Positions 32,476 through 45,392 are shown, numbered from the stretch's first letter. The stretch: 64,000 bases of DNA from Locusta migratoria (GCA_026315105.1 CM048746.1:565577940-565641939), one strand, 5' to 3'. A program made the numbers and translations. Notes: generated from the sequence alone by a model not told the origin.

Positions 32476-33877
32476 TTGTGAAACAGTATAATTTTGCAAG
32501 GACTATATTGATTTGTATAAGTGCTCTATGTCGGTAAAATCTGTTGCCAATACGGTTAGTAGTAAAGAAGTAATAAATTAAAACGTGATGCTTGACAGGG
32601 GGGGCGGGGGGGGGTTGGTTTCCATGAACGTTACTCTTTACGTCATCATATCTCATGAACTACGTATAGTACTGTGATACCATTTCGAAGGTACAGTCTT
32701 AGACAAAAAAATTGATCGCCGGCCGGCCGACGCAGAGGCTAAGTCCGAGTCGGTCGCGCAGTGTGGACAATAAATTCGATCGCCCCTCAGAATGCTAAGT
32801 CCGGCGATGTGCACGATCTGGCAACACTGTAGAATGCGGTACTATCAGGAGGAAGTGTTATGTCCATCTCGAGGCGATACGGTGGCATCTGAGCGCATGG
32901 TCTCGTGGTAAGAGTCGCATTTACAAACGTATGTGTAAGCTGTCGCAAGATCAAATCCAACAACCTTCAATTTTTTTTTTTTTTTTTTTTTAAACTGCAA
33001 ATCGGCTGTGTTCGTTATCACTGTGGAAGAACCTCAAATGTAACAGCGAAAAGTCCCAGAAATAATTACACAAAAGGGCTCGCTGCTGCATCAAACTGGA
33101 CTGTTTACTCTCGGGAGTAGTGGGCACCGGCTACGGCGACGCGCCAGCAGCCGCATCGCGGCAGCCGCCTGCACTCGGTGACAGCGGCGCGCCGCTCTGA
33201 GTTTATTTACCGGCTGCTATAGCCTTACCTCAAGTTCTGGTACTTATATTACAGCCACGTGTTGAATTTTTCTGACATATATGAACATAATCTAAACTTC
33301 GTAAAGTAGAATCGGTATAAAGGGTCATTGGGGTGACTATTACCACATTTTTCTTGAACGCCATCAGGCCGCTCAGTGAGGATTCCTACTCACGATTGTT
33401 ACTAGTGACGAGTTATGATGCTCTCATGCTGACGTCTTAAGAAGAAATTAATGTCTGAGTACTAAAAGATTTTTATACTCAGCAAAGTGCAACCACAACG
33501 CCAGGGTGCGTCCATTTTTTGCAAACAACTGAGACACCATTTAGTCGCACTGTAAGGACAAACGACCTAAAAAATTACATCATGTGTTAGTACTACACTA
33601 TAATAATTGCAGTTGATTTCACAAACAAAACATCGATTAGTGTGCTTTGGAAGTCACCCATTCCGCACCTACTCTTTCGATCACATGTCCTCAAATGTTT
33701 ATCTTTCATGCCCCTACTCGAATAACCTTCGACAAAAATTAAGGATTTGGTAAACTACCAGAACGTTGTCAGACTTTCCCATTATCAGAGAGAATATAGC
33801 AAGTAAGCACAAGAGGTTTCTTGTTGTTTTCGATGTGGATTCGTCCAACTCCTGTCACGAAAAAAGCTAAAAATTCT

Positions 33878-33950
33878 ACTCCAATGAGACCCGAACCATT
33901 GACCAAAGCCACCTCTCCATGGCAGGCAACTACTTTACTGCAGAGCTACC
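33878..33950 (-). other. Degenerate tRNA-Gly-like sequence (left arm)
   Basis: On the minus strand it reads GGTAGCTCTGCAGTAAAGTA, then a TTGCCTGCCATG anticodon arm (GCC at the anticodon position) and a GGTTCGGGTCTC B-box-like end. The acceptor stem does not pair well, so it is a tRNA-derived repeat head, not a gene. Confidence 0.5.
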
Positions 33951-36120
33951 GAGGAGAGTGCACGCTAATGCTTTCCTACTGCCACATACGCGAGTAGAAC
34001 ATATAACTCGCAACGTAAGAGACGAGATTAGTTGGAATTTCGTCGTGTAAACAATTTTATGGACCCAAAAGCATGAACAAATAGCCTTCTGTCGCCTCTC
34101 GACTGAGAAACCAGTCAGATTATTCAATGGAAATTACAGGAAACACCAAGTGAATTTATGAGCATAGTTCTGTGCTAACCAGAAAGTAAGACCTCGGTAC
34201 CAGCGTTGACAGACTTACTGCGATGTTGCCAAGCTTCAACAGGAGGAATAAGAGCCGAGGTGACTGCCAAGCGAGCTCGACAGACTTAGCTCGCGCGTCG
34301 CGCGCCTGCTGGGGGTCCGAACACCTACAGTATAGGTCAATGAGCCCTGCTCGCAATTCCGTAACTAGCTTTAATGAGCCGATCGTTGTCACTAATAAAA
34401 ATATACAGATGCACCGACCGCTAACATAGTAATAAGTGTCTCAATTATTTGCGTATTCTGTCTTAAGCGCAATGACAACAAAAGTCATTCACCAGTGCTG
34501 TTTCACATTTATTTGAGCTTTTCCATTGATTATACTGATAACATTAGATGTAAGCGTCAGTTTTCTTTACGATTATAGACTCAGAAAAATCTTTCTTGAT
34601 ATCGCTGTCAGTGGCACAAACGAACGAAGAGAGGCAAACAAACGAAAAGAAATCCATGCAGCATTGTTTTCATGATGTGAACATTTCTGGGAAGGCTCCG
34701 TAACATGGAGTGCAAAATAAGAAGAGCTTCTGTTATCTAAACATAGAATTAGGGACACTAATGTATATATTAATTTATCCGTCATAATCTCCCATGTATG
34801 TTACTTCTTTTTTTTTTTTTTTTCAGGTTGTTTCCAATTTCTTATTTCATCCTCTTTCAATGGCTTCAATTATTATTATGTTCTTTATTGTGGTTAGTTA
34901 AGATTATTTGATGATGTTTCATTCTAAGTATTTTATTTTCTTCTTTGCTCATGCTACTGTTGATTTGTTTTTCCAGAAGCATACGAAGAATTGTTTCTTT
35001 AGCCTTTTATCGTTCATTTAATACATATGTCCAACAAAAGTTAACCCTCACTTAACCACTCGGACTGATATTTTTTCCATATTTCTGTTGGTCTCATTAC
35101 CATGGATTTTCCAAACGGCTGTAGTTTCCCTTGGAACCATTTTCTTTCTTATAATCCGTCTATTATTTTTTTTTTTTTGTGTTGTCTGCACATTTGATAA
35201 GGTGTATATTTGCAACACTTAAACTAATATTTAATATTCATTCTAGTATTAGCATCACATAATCATAATGTATAAGAATTTATACAATGCTGGCACTAGT
35301 TATAATTTTCAACGTCCTTTGTGCGGTCTTTACCTGTAAGGACATCGATGAAAATTATGTGCTCAGTGTTGTTGCAATCACAGAATATCAAACTGTCCAG
35401 TCTTTTTTATACCTCCTAATGAGACCGTTAGACTTAGACCCGTAAACCAGTACGTGGCTTTTCCGACAAAATAGATGTTGTTTTTGCGCATCTCCTATAG
35501 CATTAACGCGAGTGTTGTTCTGAGATAGAGGGAGTGGTGCTGTGGTTATGGTTTGCGGTTATCATTTGGACGTGTACAGATCATCGTTATAACATGCCAT
35601 TGAAAATTATTCAGACAAGTGCTTTTGTCGTAGTAGTTGCAATAATAAACAAACTTTCTTCAAACATGAATTATATTTCTCGTAGGTAGTTACAGTCTCA
35701 CGTGTGTGGATAACACTCGCTTGAGTCCAGACTGATCAGGCACTTTTCCATCAAAACTTTGTAGAGAGAAGAAACGTAGGCTTTTGCAGTGTAAAATTGT
35801 GCCGCGCACAGGTACTCCACTTTACTGAACCTGTGATGTTTCTTTTTGCAGGCAGGTTGAAGGTTTCATTGAAAATGTAAAAAGAAGGCAACCTGCATAA
35901 GCCTAATGGAGAAAATATTTCGAGGGAAGAAGTTTCTATATAAATACAACATTCTGTTCTGCATCTGTTTAACGTGCCTGCTTTCACACTAATGATCACA
36001 TATGCGCGGTTAACGTCAAAATTGATCGCAGTATTAATAATTTTTAAATTATTTTTCAAAGCGGTAGATTGGCTGGTCAGTACTTACCTTTGTGCTGTAC
36101 CGCCGATAGTGACACAAATG

Positions 36121-36172
<52 letters not shown>
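36121..36172 (+). repeat. Poly-A tract (52 A)
   Basis: The matching tract in the right arm is T32 (46090-46121), so its length differs between arms. Confidence 0.95.
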
Positions 36173-36173
<1 letters not shown>

Positions 36174-36371
36174 GGACGGAAAGGACAAGCTTTCGGAACA
36201 CAGTTCCTTCTTTAGGTGGAAGAGAAGGGTAGAAAAAAGGGAACGGAAGGGGAAGGTAACTCACGACCTAGGTCATGAGGATGGTGTTAAGGAGTGTGGA
36301 AGTTAGAGATACTGTATTATAGTACTGAGCCAAGTCAGAGAGGATATATAACCAAAGAGGAAAGACCAAGC

Positions 36372-36481
<110 letters not shown>

Positions 36482-37381
36482 GAGAATTTCCATCATTAAT
36501 CAAATAATAATAATTTTTGGAATTTAAATAAACTATGTTTTCGGGTATCACCTGCATATTCCATGAAATGTGAACACTACTCAATGAATTGATGTTTTAG
36601 TTACCTGTGCTACAAATTCTGCTCCTAATTCTTTTCTGGTACAGCAAACGACAATGCCTAAGAAGAAACTGCAATTCATTCCGTGACAAATGGACTACAC
36701 ATTTGAATAAAGTCTGCCGTAATGATGGGGCTTTATTAATGAAATTACTGTGTCTAAAATGACTATTTATCAATAATCTTACACGACATACACTACTTAA
36801 TGATGTGGTGTGTTGTTGTTGTGGGTGTAGTCTTCAGTCCGCAGACTGGTTTGATGCAGTTCTCCACCTCCAAGCTACCCTATCTTGTGCAAAATTCTTC
36901 GTCTCTGAGTAAGAAATACAGCCCACATTCCTTTTAATCTGCTTGCTGTATCCATCTCGTCGTCTACCCCTGAGATTTTTACCCCACACGCTCCCCTCCA
37001 AAACTAAATCGACGATTCCTTGGTGTCTCAGAATGTGCCCCACCAATAAATCCCGTCTTTTAGACAAGATATGCCAGAAATTTCTTTTCTCCCCAATTAT
37101 GTTCAGAACGTCCTCATTACTCACATGATCTACCCATCTGCTCTTCAGCATTCTATTGTTGCAAGAAATTTAGACAGTTATCGTCTTCTTGTCAGAACTG
37201 CTTCATCGTCCACGCTTCACTGCCGTACAAGGCCACACTTCGGACAAATGCCTTCAGAAAGGACTCCATATCCCTTAAATTCTCTACTACAGAAATACCT
37301 TTCCTTCCATTGCATTCTACATTTTACGTCTTCACTACTCCGGGCATCAGAAGTTATTTTACAATCCAAATAACAAAACTC

Positions 37382-37818
37382 AGCGGAGCAAGGTAGGGCA
37401 CTGGTTAGCACACTGGACCCGCATTCGGATGGTGGTTAAAAATCCACCGCCGGCCGCAGTGGCCGAGGGGACTGAGGCGCTCCAGTCACGGTCTGCACGG
37501 CCACTACGGTCGGGGGTTCGAATCCCCCCTCGGGTATGGATATTTGTGCCGTCCTTAGAGTTAGCTAGTTCATAAGTAGTTTGTAAGTCTAGGGAGTGAT
37601 GACCCTGTAGTTAAGTCCTATAAGCTATACAAACATTTGAACATTTCAAATCCACCTCCGGCCATCCTGGTTTACGTTTTCCATGATTTCCCTACATCAC
37701 TCCAGGTGAAAGTCAGGATGCCTCCTTTCAAAGGGCACGCCAGATTTAGTTTCCCATCCTTATCCGAAATAGGGATTGATGACCTGAGTAGTCTAGTGCC
37801 TCCAAACCAAAGCCCAAC
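37382..37818 (+). mobile_element. tRNA-derived SINE (type C) inserted in the RTE copy
   Basis: The head AGGTAGGGCACTGGTTAGCA then CACTGGACCCGCATTCGG, and the body CCGGCCATCCTGGTTTACG, TTTCCATGATTTCCCTACAT and CCTTTCAAAGGGCACG, match a SINE type widespread in arthropods. Near-identical ACAAA(A/T)CTCA words flank it (about 37373-37382 and 37809-37818), consistent with a ~10 bp target duplication. It is split by a younger SINE at 37449-37647. Confidence 0.88.
37449..37647 (+). mobile_element. tRNA-derived SINE (type A) nested in type C SINE
   Basis: A complete ~199 bp copy. The head reads GCCGGCCGCAGTGGCCGAGG, the B-box GGGGTTCGAATCCCC, the tail GTAGTTAAGTCCTATAAGCT and the 3' end AACATTTGAACATTTC. 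Target duplication AAATCCACC is at 37440-37448 and 37648-37656. Confidence 0.93.
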
Positions 37819-38260
37819 AAATCTCATCTATAACTTTTAATGACTCGTTTTCTAATCCATTACCTTCCACATCACCTGATTTTCTTATACTAAATTTCAT
37901 TACTCTTTTTATGCTGTCGTTAATGTTTATTTCATACCCTCTTTTCAAGACACTGTCCATTCCATAGAATTGCTCTTCGAGGTCCCATGCAGTTTCTGAC
38001 ATAATTACTACGTCATCGGCAATTCGAAAAATCTTTACTTCTTGTCCCTGAACATTAATCATTTCTCCAAATTTCTCCTTTCTCTCCTTCACAGCCTGCT
38101 CAATGAACAGATTGAACAACATTGGGGGAAAAGCTACAGGCTTGTGTTACTCCCTTCCCAACTACTGCGTCCCTTTCATGCTCTTCGGCTCTCAAAAAAG
38201 CTGACTGGCGTTTGCACAAATTGTATACTACCTTGCGGTCTTGCTGTACGATGATATGAA

Positions 38261-38472
38261 TAGCTTGTTATCAAAAGCGGACATCTATCGTTTGCAAATA
38301 ACTGAGATAAACCATTTTTATTACGAAACGTGGAGTTAATACGTATGCATGTTAGTTTGGTCATCACTTAGTTGCAAATGATCACTAAAGCAACATGGAA
38401 ATACACGTTTCGTAATTAAAATTGCGTTTATCTCAATTGTTTGTTAACGACAGATAAGCTACTCATGTATTT
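38261..38472. repeat. Small foldback element
   Basis: Arms of about 65-70 bp (38261-38330 and 38400-38472) are inverted. They share TAGCTT, a GTT(T/A)RCAAA(T/C)AA word, TGAGATAAAC and ATTACGAAACGTG. No coding capacity. Confidence 0.7.
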
Positions 38473-38754
38473 ATGCAGATTCTGACTTGTACTATCGGCA
38501 TGATAACTTCGGAGTATAGCCGCTGCACTTCTGTTAGTTGCTTAATATAGGTATCACGTTAGTGGTCTAGATGGTACGCAAAATACTTCAGTTAGAAGCC
38601 TGGTATTCAGTAGAGGTTCGATGGTCTTCTTATCAGCATCAAACTGCATCAGCCACTCATGCTAAATCTGACATGATGGACACGGAAATGTTTAAGCGAC
38701 AAAGGCTTCTTAGCGATTTTTGAACCCAACTTGTTAGACACCGTATACAAAATA

Positions 38755-39113
38755 TTCAGTGCGTAAATTACAAATACATTCTTCAAATATAAATAGATCA
38801 AATAACGTGATACCTATTTATATACAGGACCACAGCCCCATCCATGAAGGCTACGCCGTTCAAGAATAGTTTCGCAGCCAAGATAGCATAAAGATGATTG
38901 AGTTCGTTCCACCGGACCTTAATCCTATTGAGAATATGAGGTCGTTGCCACTTGGATCAAGAAAACGCAAGCGACTATTGGGAAAATATAGAACATACAT
39001 GGTGGCAAATAAACCACTATGAAACATTATCAAGGCAGTTAATAGAGTCAGTTCCAAGACGCCTTAGAAAAATATTACGAAATGTTGCTGGATGGGTAGG
39101 CTATAGGAGTAGT
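38755..39113 (+). pseudogene. Tc1-like transposase C-terminal fragment
   Basis: It reads IQDHSPIHEGYAVQE, a stop, then EFVPPDLNPIENM in one frame. A second frame continues with ENIEHTWWQINHYETLSRQL followed by IESVPRRLRKILRNVAGW. The QD-x-S/A-P-I-H and P-P-D-L-N-P-I-E-N signatures are the second and third catalytic blocks of Tc1 DDE transposases. A nonsense codon and at least one frameshift are present. The first third of the protein is missing or unreadable. Confidence 0.85.
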
Positions 39114-39131
39114 CCCTTCTCAAAAAATCAA

Positions 39132-39135
<4 letters not shown>

Positions 39136-39197
<62 letters not shown>
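39136..39197. repeat. (GT)n microsatellite
   Basis: About 30 GT units with one interruption. Confidence 0.95.
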
Positions 39198-39201
<4 letters not shown>

Positions 39202-39892
39202 ATGTAAAAGACAAGCAACAATAAAAATGCATATAATATCAATGTGGAATGTTTTAATGACTTCTAAAGCTACAGAATTCAACATTACCCAAACAATTTC
39301 CTGTAAATGACATAAAATTAAATAATGGAGAATGTATTACGTTCTTAAAGTAGCTGTCAAAGGCAGTGCATTCCGGGTGTAGAGACTCGCAACAAGTGCA
39401 TCTGTAAACAGTGCCCCACTCCAGCACACGCCAAGACACAAAGAGGAAGACGTCGTCTTGGTTCTGAACGCAGTGTGCCGACACTATCTGCACAGGTTTC
39501 TCGTAACTAAAATCAGGCTCTATCCCGATGGCTCTCTTCTTACCCGCACAGGAAGACAACCTAGGTGAGACCAAAGTTCATGCAACACACACGAAAATAA
39601 TTGAGGAGCTTTCCTGCACTCGATAGTGGTACACAAGTAATAACCTTTTGTGAGAAGCATATAATAAATTTCCTTCTCTCGTATTACAGCCCTTGTGTCA
39701 GTGTGAAGTTATAAACATGTTGGGGTTGCGAAGTCTGATATGCCTATCCGTAATAGTAGTCCGGATCGTAAACATCATAAACTCCAGGACTTTCCTTTCT
39801 ACATAACTATTCCTCACAACCCTTTATTTATGTAATTGCGGACATCAAATTTTTCTAATGAATGAACGATGTGTTACTTTACTTACTATGGC
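39198..39892. other. Unassigned
   Basis: Includes a 106-codon minus-strand frame (39254-39574) with no recognised domain. Confidence 0.4.
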
Positions 39893-40612
39893 ACTAGTTG
39901 TACCCGTCCATGCGTTGCTGTGGCTTCTTACAGATTAAATGGAAAATAAAGATAAGAGGAACCATACATTTCTTATATACGTCATTTCCTACTGCCTTGT
40001 GGATGGTAATTGGATATACCTCCTACATTCTCTGCTCCCCTTATCTCTATCCCCTCTCTCTGCACCTTTCCTCGTTCCCCTCTCTTTGTTCATAACTTCC
40101 TCCTTCCCCACTCCTTGTCCATCTTCTCCTCCCCATCTACTTCCCTCTCTGTCTATCCGATCCTCCTCCCCCCTCTTTCTGTCCATCTGCACCTCCTCCC
40201 TCTCCCTCTACATCTCATAATTACACTTTTCCTGTTCGTCTCCTCCTCACTTCTATTTCTTCTTAGAACGCTTTCTAACCTAGAGCCATGTTTAGTATTA
40301 TGTTCAAAATCGTATATTTCCGAAAGCTTTGAAATGTTGGCACAACGTTCTAATAAAATATGTGCATGTTTTCATATCCCAATTTTTTCAATATGTGTCA
40401 TATATGAATTTATGTAAACTTTATAATTGGAAAAAGGCTTATACTAAAAACCGCAAAAGTAACGCATTTATAGGTTACATATAATATATTCAAGAAATGT
40501 GTACCTAAAAACCTTCCTGGGCTAGAATGCAACGTCGAGTCAAAATTTCAAAGCAACGGGTCAAGAACATTCGGAGATTAACGGCTATACGCCTAACATT
40601 TTTATATATAGA
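39893..40612. repeat. Dispersed repeat with ~190 bp polypyrimidine tract
   Basis: It begins CTAGTTGTACCCGTCCATGC and ends with TTCGGAGATTAACGGC and a TTTTTATATATAGAC terminus, the start and end pattern of a common arthropod repeat. Positions 40022-40220 are almost only C and T on the plus strand, in TCCTCC, CCCTCTC and TCCATCT words. The proline/leucine/serine-rich open frames there are compositional. Confidence 0.55.
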
Positions 40613-40959
40613 CGTGGGGACATAAGGAGGGAAGTACACCCGCCTCCTCCTCTCATCGGTGAATATCGCTGCGCATGAGTTCATTCATCACTGACTCACA
40701 GTTGCCACAACGCTTTACAGAATTAACGCAATTGTCAAATCATTCGGAGACAGGAGGTGGACTGTAATAAAATTGACGTTGCTTTCCGAGCCATATTCAT
40801 CCAAAAATTGAATGCAGTTACACTTGGATAATTCCTATGGGTTTAATTTGATAGCTGAAAATGTTCGTTAGTGTGGAGCTGCCTGGAATTTGTTATAGAA
40901 CAAACTCAAGAATCGAGGCATGCTAAAACAAAAATTCTAATCTGTAAGGCGCTTCTCAT
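40613..40959. other. Unassigned
   Basis: No feature was recognised. Confidence 0.35.
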
Positions 40960-41144
40960 GTTTTGTATAGTCTATGGGACTTAACTACGGGGTCATCAGT
41001 CCCTAAACTTACAAACTACTTATGAACTACTTGCGAACTAGGACGGCACAAATATCCATGCCCGACGGGGGATTCGAATCCCCGACCGTAGTGGCTGTGC
41101 AGACCGTGACTGGAGCGCCTCAGTCCCGTCGGCCACCGCGGCCG
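40960..41144 (-). mobile_element. tRNA-derived SINE (type A)
   Basis: Minus strand copy with head GGCCGCGGTGGCCGACGGG, B-box GGGGATTCGAATCCCC, and the usual GACCCCGTAGTTAAGTCCC tail. The target duplication is not clear. Confidence 0.9.
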
Positions 41145-42097
41145 TCGGCAAAGCAGCAGCAGCAGTTATATTATAAACATCGCCAATGTTGGACAGTAGA
41201 ATTTCTATATCAGAACAATAGGGATGCTTAGAGAGCGACACGGCGTCACGCTGTCTACCGGCTTTACAACATGGTAGTCCTGTTGGGATTAATTTAGCGC
41301 TGACATCGTAAGTGTCGGTGGCGTCTTCTCTTCTTATGACCAGCAGACCATCAAGAACATGCAGAGAATGGAACCAAGACCCTTAATATTTGAAAGAAAA
41401 CACTCGTTTGTCTGCTCCAGTCCAATATACGATACACCTGTCTGAATAGGAATGAGAAGAGACAAAGTTAAATCGTATGGTAAATAATGAATTCTGCAAA
41501 TAATTGCTTAGGCAAATTACCGTGTGCTACGCAATTTAAATGACAGCCATTATACAAGTTTATATGTTACAATTAAGTAATCAGTTTGCTGCAGTATTTC
41601 CACTGTTAGGAAATGTATGGCCCATTAGTTATTTGAATAAATACACTTCCCACTCAAAGACACAAGTATTAACATGTTTTGGCCTCTTCACAAACAGTGC
41701 CTGACGAATGAATATCATTGAAGTGCCATTACGTTTATTGTATGACAAACAGTTAAATATAATTCGTGTGTAATAAGCAATAATCATAGGAAATTAACGT
41801 CTTCGTCTACAACGAGCTCATCTAAAGAGTAAATTACAATGTCTCTCGTAATTTACAGCATTGAAAACCTATTTTCGTAATTCTTTGTTGTGCCATGGAT
41901 GAAGATGAAGTGTGGGATGTAATAATCATGATTGATCGAGTGGCTTATAAAATGTGTATTAAACGATGTCACGCGAAAACGAAGGAAGTAACACTATCCG
42001 CAACCCATATAAGCCATGATTTTAGTCAGGACACAGGATGGGACATTTCTTTACGCTAGCGGGAGGCACCACTGGGCATCGATTTCTGTTCACTCAC
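41145..42097. other. Unassigned, AT-rich
   Basis: No gene or transposon motif was recognised. Confidence 0.4.
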
Positions 42098-42385
42098 TTT
42101 TCTCATTTTGTAAAGCCTGTGGGACTTGACTGCGTGCGGTCGGGAGTTCGAATCCCCCCTCGGGCATGGATGTTTATAAGTTTGTAAGTTTAGGGACTGA
42201 TGACCCCGTAGTTAAGTCCCATAAGCTATACAAAAATTTGAACATTTTTGAACTTAACTGCGGGTCATCAATCCCTAAACTTACAAACCAGCTTATACTA
42301 CAGACGGCACAAACATACATGCCCGAGGGAGGATTCGAGCACCCGCCGGAACAGCCTCGCGCATTGTAGAATAGCGCCTCAATGT
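42098..42385 (-). mobile_element. tRNA-derived SINE split by a second SINE
   Basis: On the minus strand the 5' part (42251-42385) and the extreme 3' part (42098-42131) belong to one SINE. A plus-strand SINE sits between them. The junction words GACTTGACTGCG (about 42125-42136) and AACTTAACTGCG (about 42251-42262) are the likely 12 bp target duplication, two mismatches apart. Confidence 0.75.
42137..42250 (+). mobile_element. 5'-truncated type A SINE, inserted head-to-head
   Basis: It starts at the B-box (GGTCGGGAGTTCGAATCC) and runs through GGACTGATGACCCCGTAG to AACATTTTTG. The tRNA A-box half is missing. It lies inside and opposite to another SINE, so the locus can form a hairpin. Confidence 0.8.
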
Positions 42386-44886
42386 TTACTCACTAGCACC
42401 GCTTTCCGTCTGAGACTAAAATAGCCTCACTAGAGCGGAGAGTGAACAAAAGGGATGCTATGACAATTCCTTCAACTAACGGATCAGAACGCATAAACGC
42501 CTGATGATGAGCAATACGAGCTTGAAATGTGTTGTAGTATGTCAGGGTGTGCTGAGCTGCCAGCGATGGCTGACGTGTGGGGATGAGTTATGCCTGAATG
42601 ATTGTGTGTTTGAATGTTTTTCTTTCTGAAAAAGGGTGCGGCCTAAAATTTAAATTATCTGACTGTCAATGTCTTTTATTTGTGTCTACCTGCGACTCAG
42701 CCTTCGTCTTTACGGCGAGTTGTTTCCTATCTTCTGTTATTATTATTGCAGTATGTTAGAGATAAAATAAATAGTAATGCGGCCAAATAATCCCGCCTGG
42801 GATGTTCCGGACCATAATGCCATATGATCACTTCAGTTCAATAATTCTAACAGCAGCTTTCTAACGTAGCCTGTACTAAAGAAATGAGAGAATCTTCACA
42901 GACTCGACAATATATCACCACCTGTATACTGCTGCAACTGTAACCATACAGTTAAATCCCACCTCAAAAGTATGTTTAAAGCCGGAAGCTTTTACTATTT
43001 CTGTATTTTAAATGGGTACGACTGCAACATCAACTACACGAATCCTACGAAACACCTGAGTTCGTCAGATGACATAGAATTCGCCACACTTGCCAGTTAC
43101 TACTATAATATTGTTTATCTGTCAGAAACGAATTTATGTCAGTCATTGAACTGCATTTTGATTGGTGGAGCTGTAAGAATGGAGGCATTTATGTCTTCAG
43201 AATAAAAGTACAATAACCTCTCAAAAAAGCTGACAACGAGAAGCAGATTGGGTAGGTATGGAATTGCATCCTGTGTCATATTTTATTTAACATCTCCGGT
43301 TGCAATTGTCATTGTCCGGGAAGGGAGTGTGTGTGAATTAAGGTGTGGTGGACTGCAAAAATCGTTTTTCACTTCCAAAACGAGGAGGCAGACTGCTCTG
43401 CAAAACAGATAATAGAAAAACCGAAAAGATGGTCGCTGCCAAAAAGACACGGTCATATTGCATTTCACTGCGATTAACTGGCACTTACGTGAGTTATCGA
43501 GTCTTCCTTCATGTGTAAAATCATGAATACCGGAAAGATCTTTCTTGAAACGGGAAATATATTTTGTGAGGTGATTTGCACAAAAGTAATCGCACCATAC
43601 ATACGTTTCGAGCTATCTCCACTTCTGTCATACCTATATAAGACCCAGTGACAACATGCTTTGAAAAACTTGAAGCATATTGAATATTATTTGCATAAAT
43701 AGCTGAGGCGATTCTTCCATCTCGTTCGGCCAGAGGAGGTACCGCATCAGTAATTTTTTGTTGATGTCTTTTTTAAGGGAGGGAAACTGTGATCAATCTT
43801 ACCAGTCAACATAGAACAAAAACTATCCAACGACCGCAAAGAACAGCTCTACTAGTAAAAAGAAAGCATGATTCCAGTACCGCTGCGGCATAATTTTTCA
43901 ATATTACCACTGTCTACCTGAATTCACTTTCCTGCAACTACTGAGAAGCTTAAAGAATTCGATTAATAAAAGGATGTCGTAAAGCCCCTTTAATCAGCCT
44001 CAAACAACGAATATCATACGGAAAGTGATTGTCAACTCGGTAGTAAAATACGGAGTTCCAGTACTTGTAATACTAATGAAATATTCACATGATTTATCCC
44101 TTCCCTAGTGCAAGTGAAATGCACCAAAACAAAAGTAGGGCCTAAGTAATTCATTCCTGTGAAATCCAAGAATTTGTACTGCAGTAGTCTGTAGGTCAAG
44201 AAAGTATTTTTCATTTTTTCCGATCGACTTTGTAAACTTCCATTAACTGTTATTTCATTTTTATTTATTGGCATATAGACTTTATTCGCTTAGTTCAACC
44301 ATTTTTTTGGTTTGTGGAACGGAAGTCGACACCTCAGATATTCATCCAACAGCATATTACTATTTACGTTGAGTATTCATCTTCAGAACAATAGCAGAAT
44401 ACTGGCTGGAAAACTGACATCAATACCCCCATTAATGTAGGTATAAACCTGTACTTTGTGTCAATTGTTAGACCTCTACAGTGGGTGTAGGGGTGAGAGC
44501 AGGAAGTGGACGTGAACGAGAAGTGATTGACGCATGCTTGTTGAATACTTTCAGTACGTAATAACACTGTAGTGAAAGAAATTAAATCGTATGTAGGAAG
44601 ATCAAATTATAAAATTTAGCTGCGTGTAATTGGCAACTGATGGGTTTGTGTTACGTTCAAAGGTGTAGACACTGTTCACTAACTGTTGAGCAGTTCTTTC
44701 ACAGACAGAACTTTATCTGTGATATATTCCGAAATGGTGACAATTTGGCCTTATCCATTGGCAGCATAAAAACAGTCACTGCAATTTCTATAACCATCTG
44801 ATCAACTGTGTCATCATATTACGGCCCGATGGCAATCATATGAATATTGTGGGAGCTTGTAGCTTGTATTCATATGAAAACGGTTG

Positions 44887-44890
<4 letters not shown>
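42386..44890. other. Unassigned, AT-rich
   Basis: About 2.5 kb with only short open frames (at most 80 codons) and no recognised motif. No repeat boundary was identified. Confidence 0.45.

Positions 44891-44960
<70 letters not shown>
44891..44960 (+). repeat. Poly-A tract (70 A)
   Basis: The longest homopolymer in the window. No retroposon body was recognised upstream. Confidence 0.95.
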
Positions 44961-44962
<2 letters not shown>

Positions 44963-45186
44963 GAACACTATGCGACTGCTGCATACAATATCAGCACAAT
45001 GCTCTGCTTCGTAAACCCATAGTTATTTTGGATTTAGGGTTCTTTCTGTCCTGAATGTTATGCACAGTCATCAAAAGGTTTTCAGTTCATCCGCTGCTCG
45101 TTTTTGTTAGGGGATATAATGGGACTCTAATCAACAGGTGATACGTTTCATTTTTGCAATATTTGTAGACTGGATGACAGTTTGGC

Positions 45187-45392
45187 TTAAAGATAAATTA
45201 ATCTATACATTAGTGTCCCTAATTCTATGTTTAGATAACAGAAGCTCTTCTTATTTTGCACTCCATGTTACGAAGCCTTCCCAGAAATGTTCACATCATG
45301 AAAACAAAGCTGCATTGATTTCTTTTCGTTTGTTTGCATCTCTTCGTTCCTTTGTGCCACTGACAGCGATATCAAGAAAGATTTTTCAGTCT
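45187..45392 (+). repeat. Third copy of a segment internal to the inverted arms
   Basis: About 206 bp matching 47458-47668 in the same orientation and 34573-34785 inverted, with about six mismatches. It runs from GATAAATTAAT to GATTTTTC and is joined directly to the RTE tail that starts the right arm at 45393. Confidence 0.92.

Larger units (their letters stand above)
36810..38245 (-). pseudogene. RTE-clade LINE fragment, 5'-truncated and split by SINEs
   Basis: On the minus strand it starts near 38245 with a VVYNLC-like stretch and ERDAVVGKG. It continues through LFNLFIEQAVKERKEKFG, FRIADDVVIMSET (catalytic FADD changed to IADD) and LENESLKVIDE, and resumes after an insertion with FCYLDCKI and the C-terminal RWVDHVSNEDVLNIIGEKRN to NQSAD. 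It is the same family as 14645-17404 but covers only RT motif B onward. The insertion falls between VIDE and FCYL. The sequence is diverged, with frameshifts. The last ~100 bp are shared with the right arm of the inverted duplication. Confidence 0.92.

Noticed and set aside
40010..40417. 135-codon serine/leucine/proline-rich frame.
   Set aside because: It translates a polypyrimidine tract inside a repeat. All three frames on this strand read similarly.
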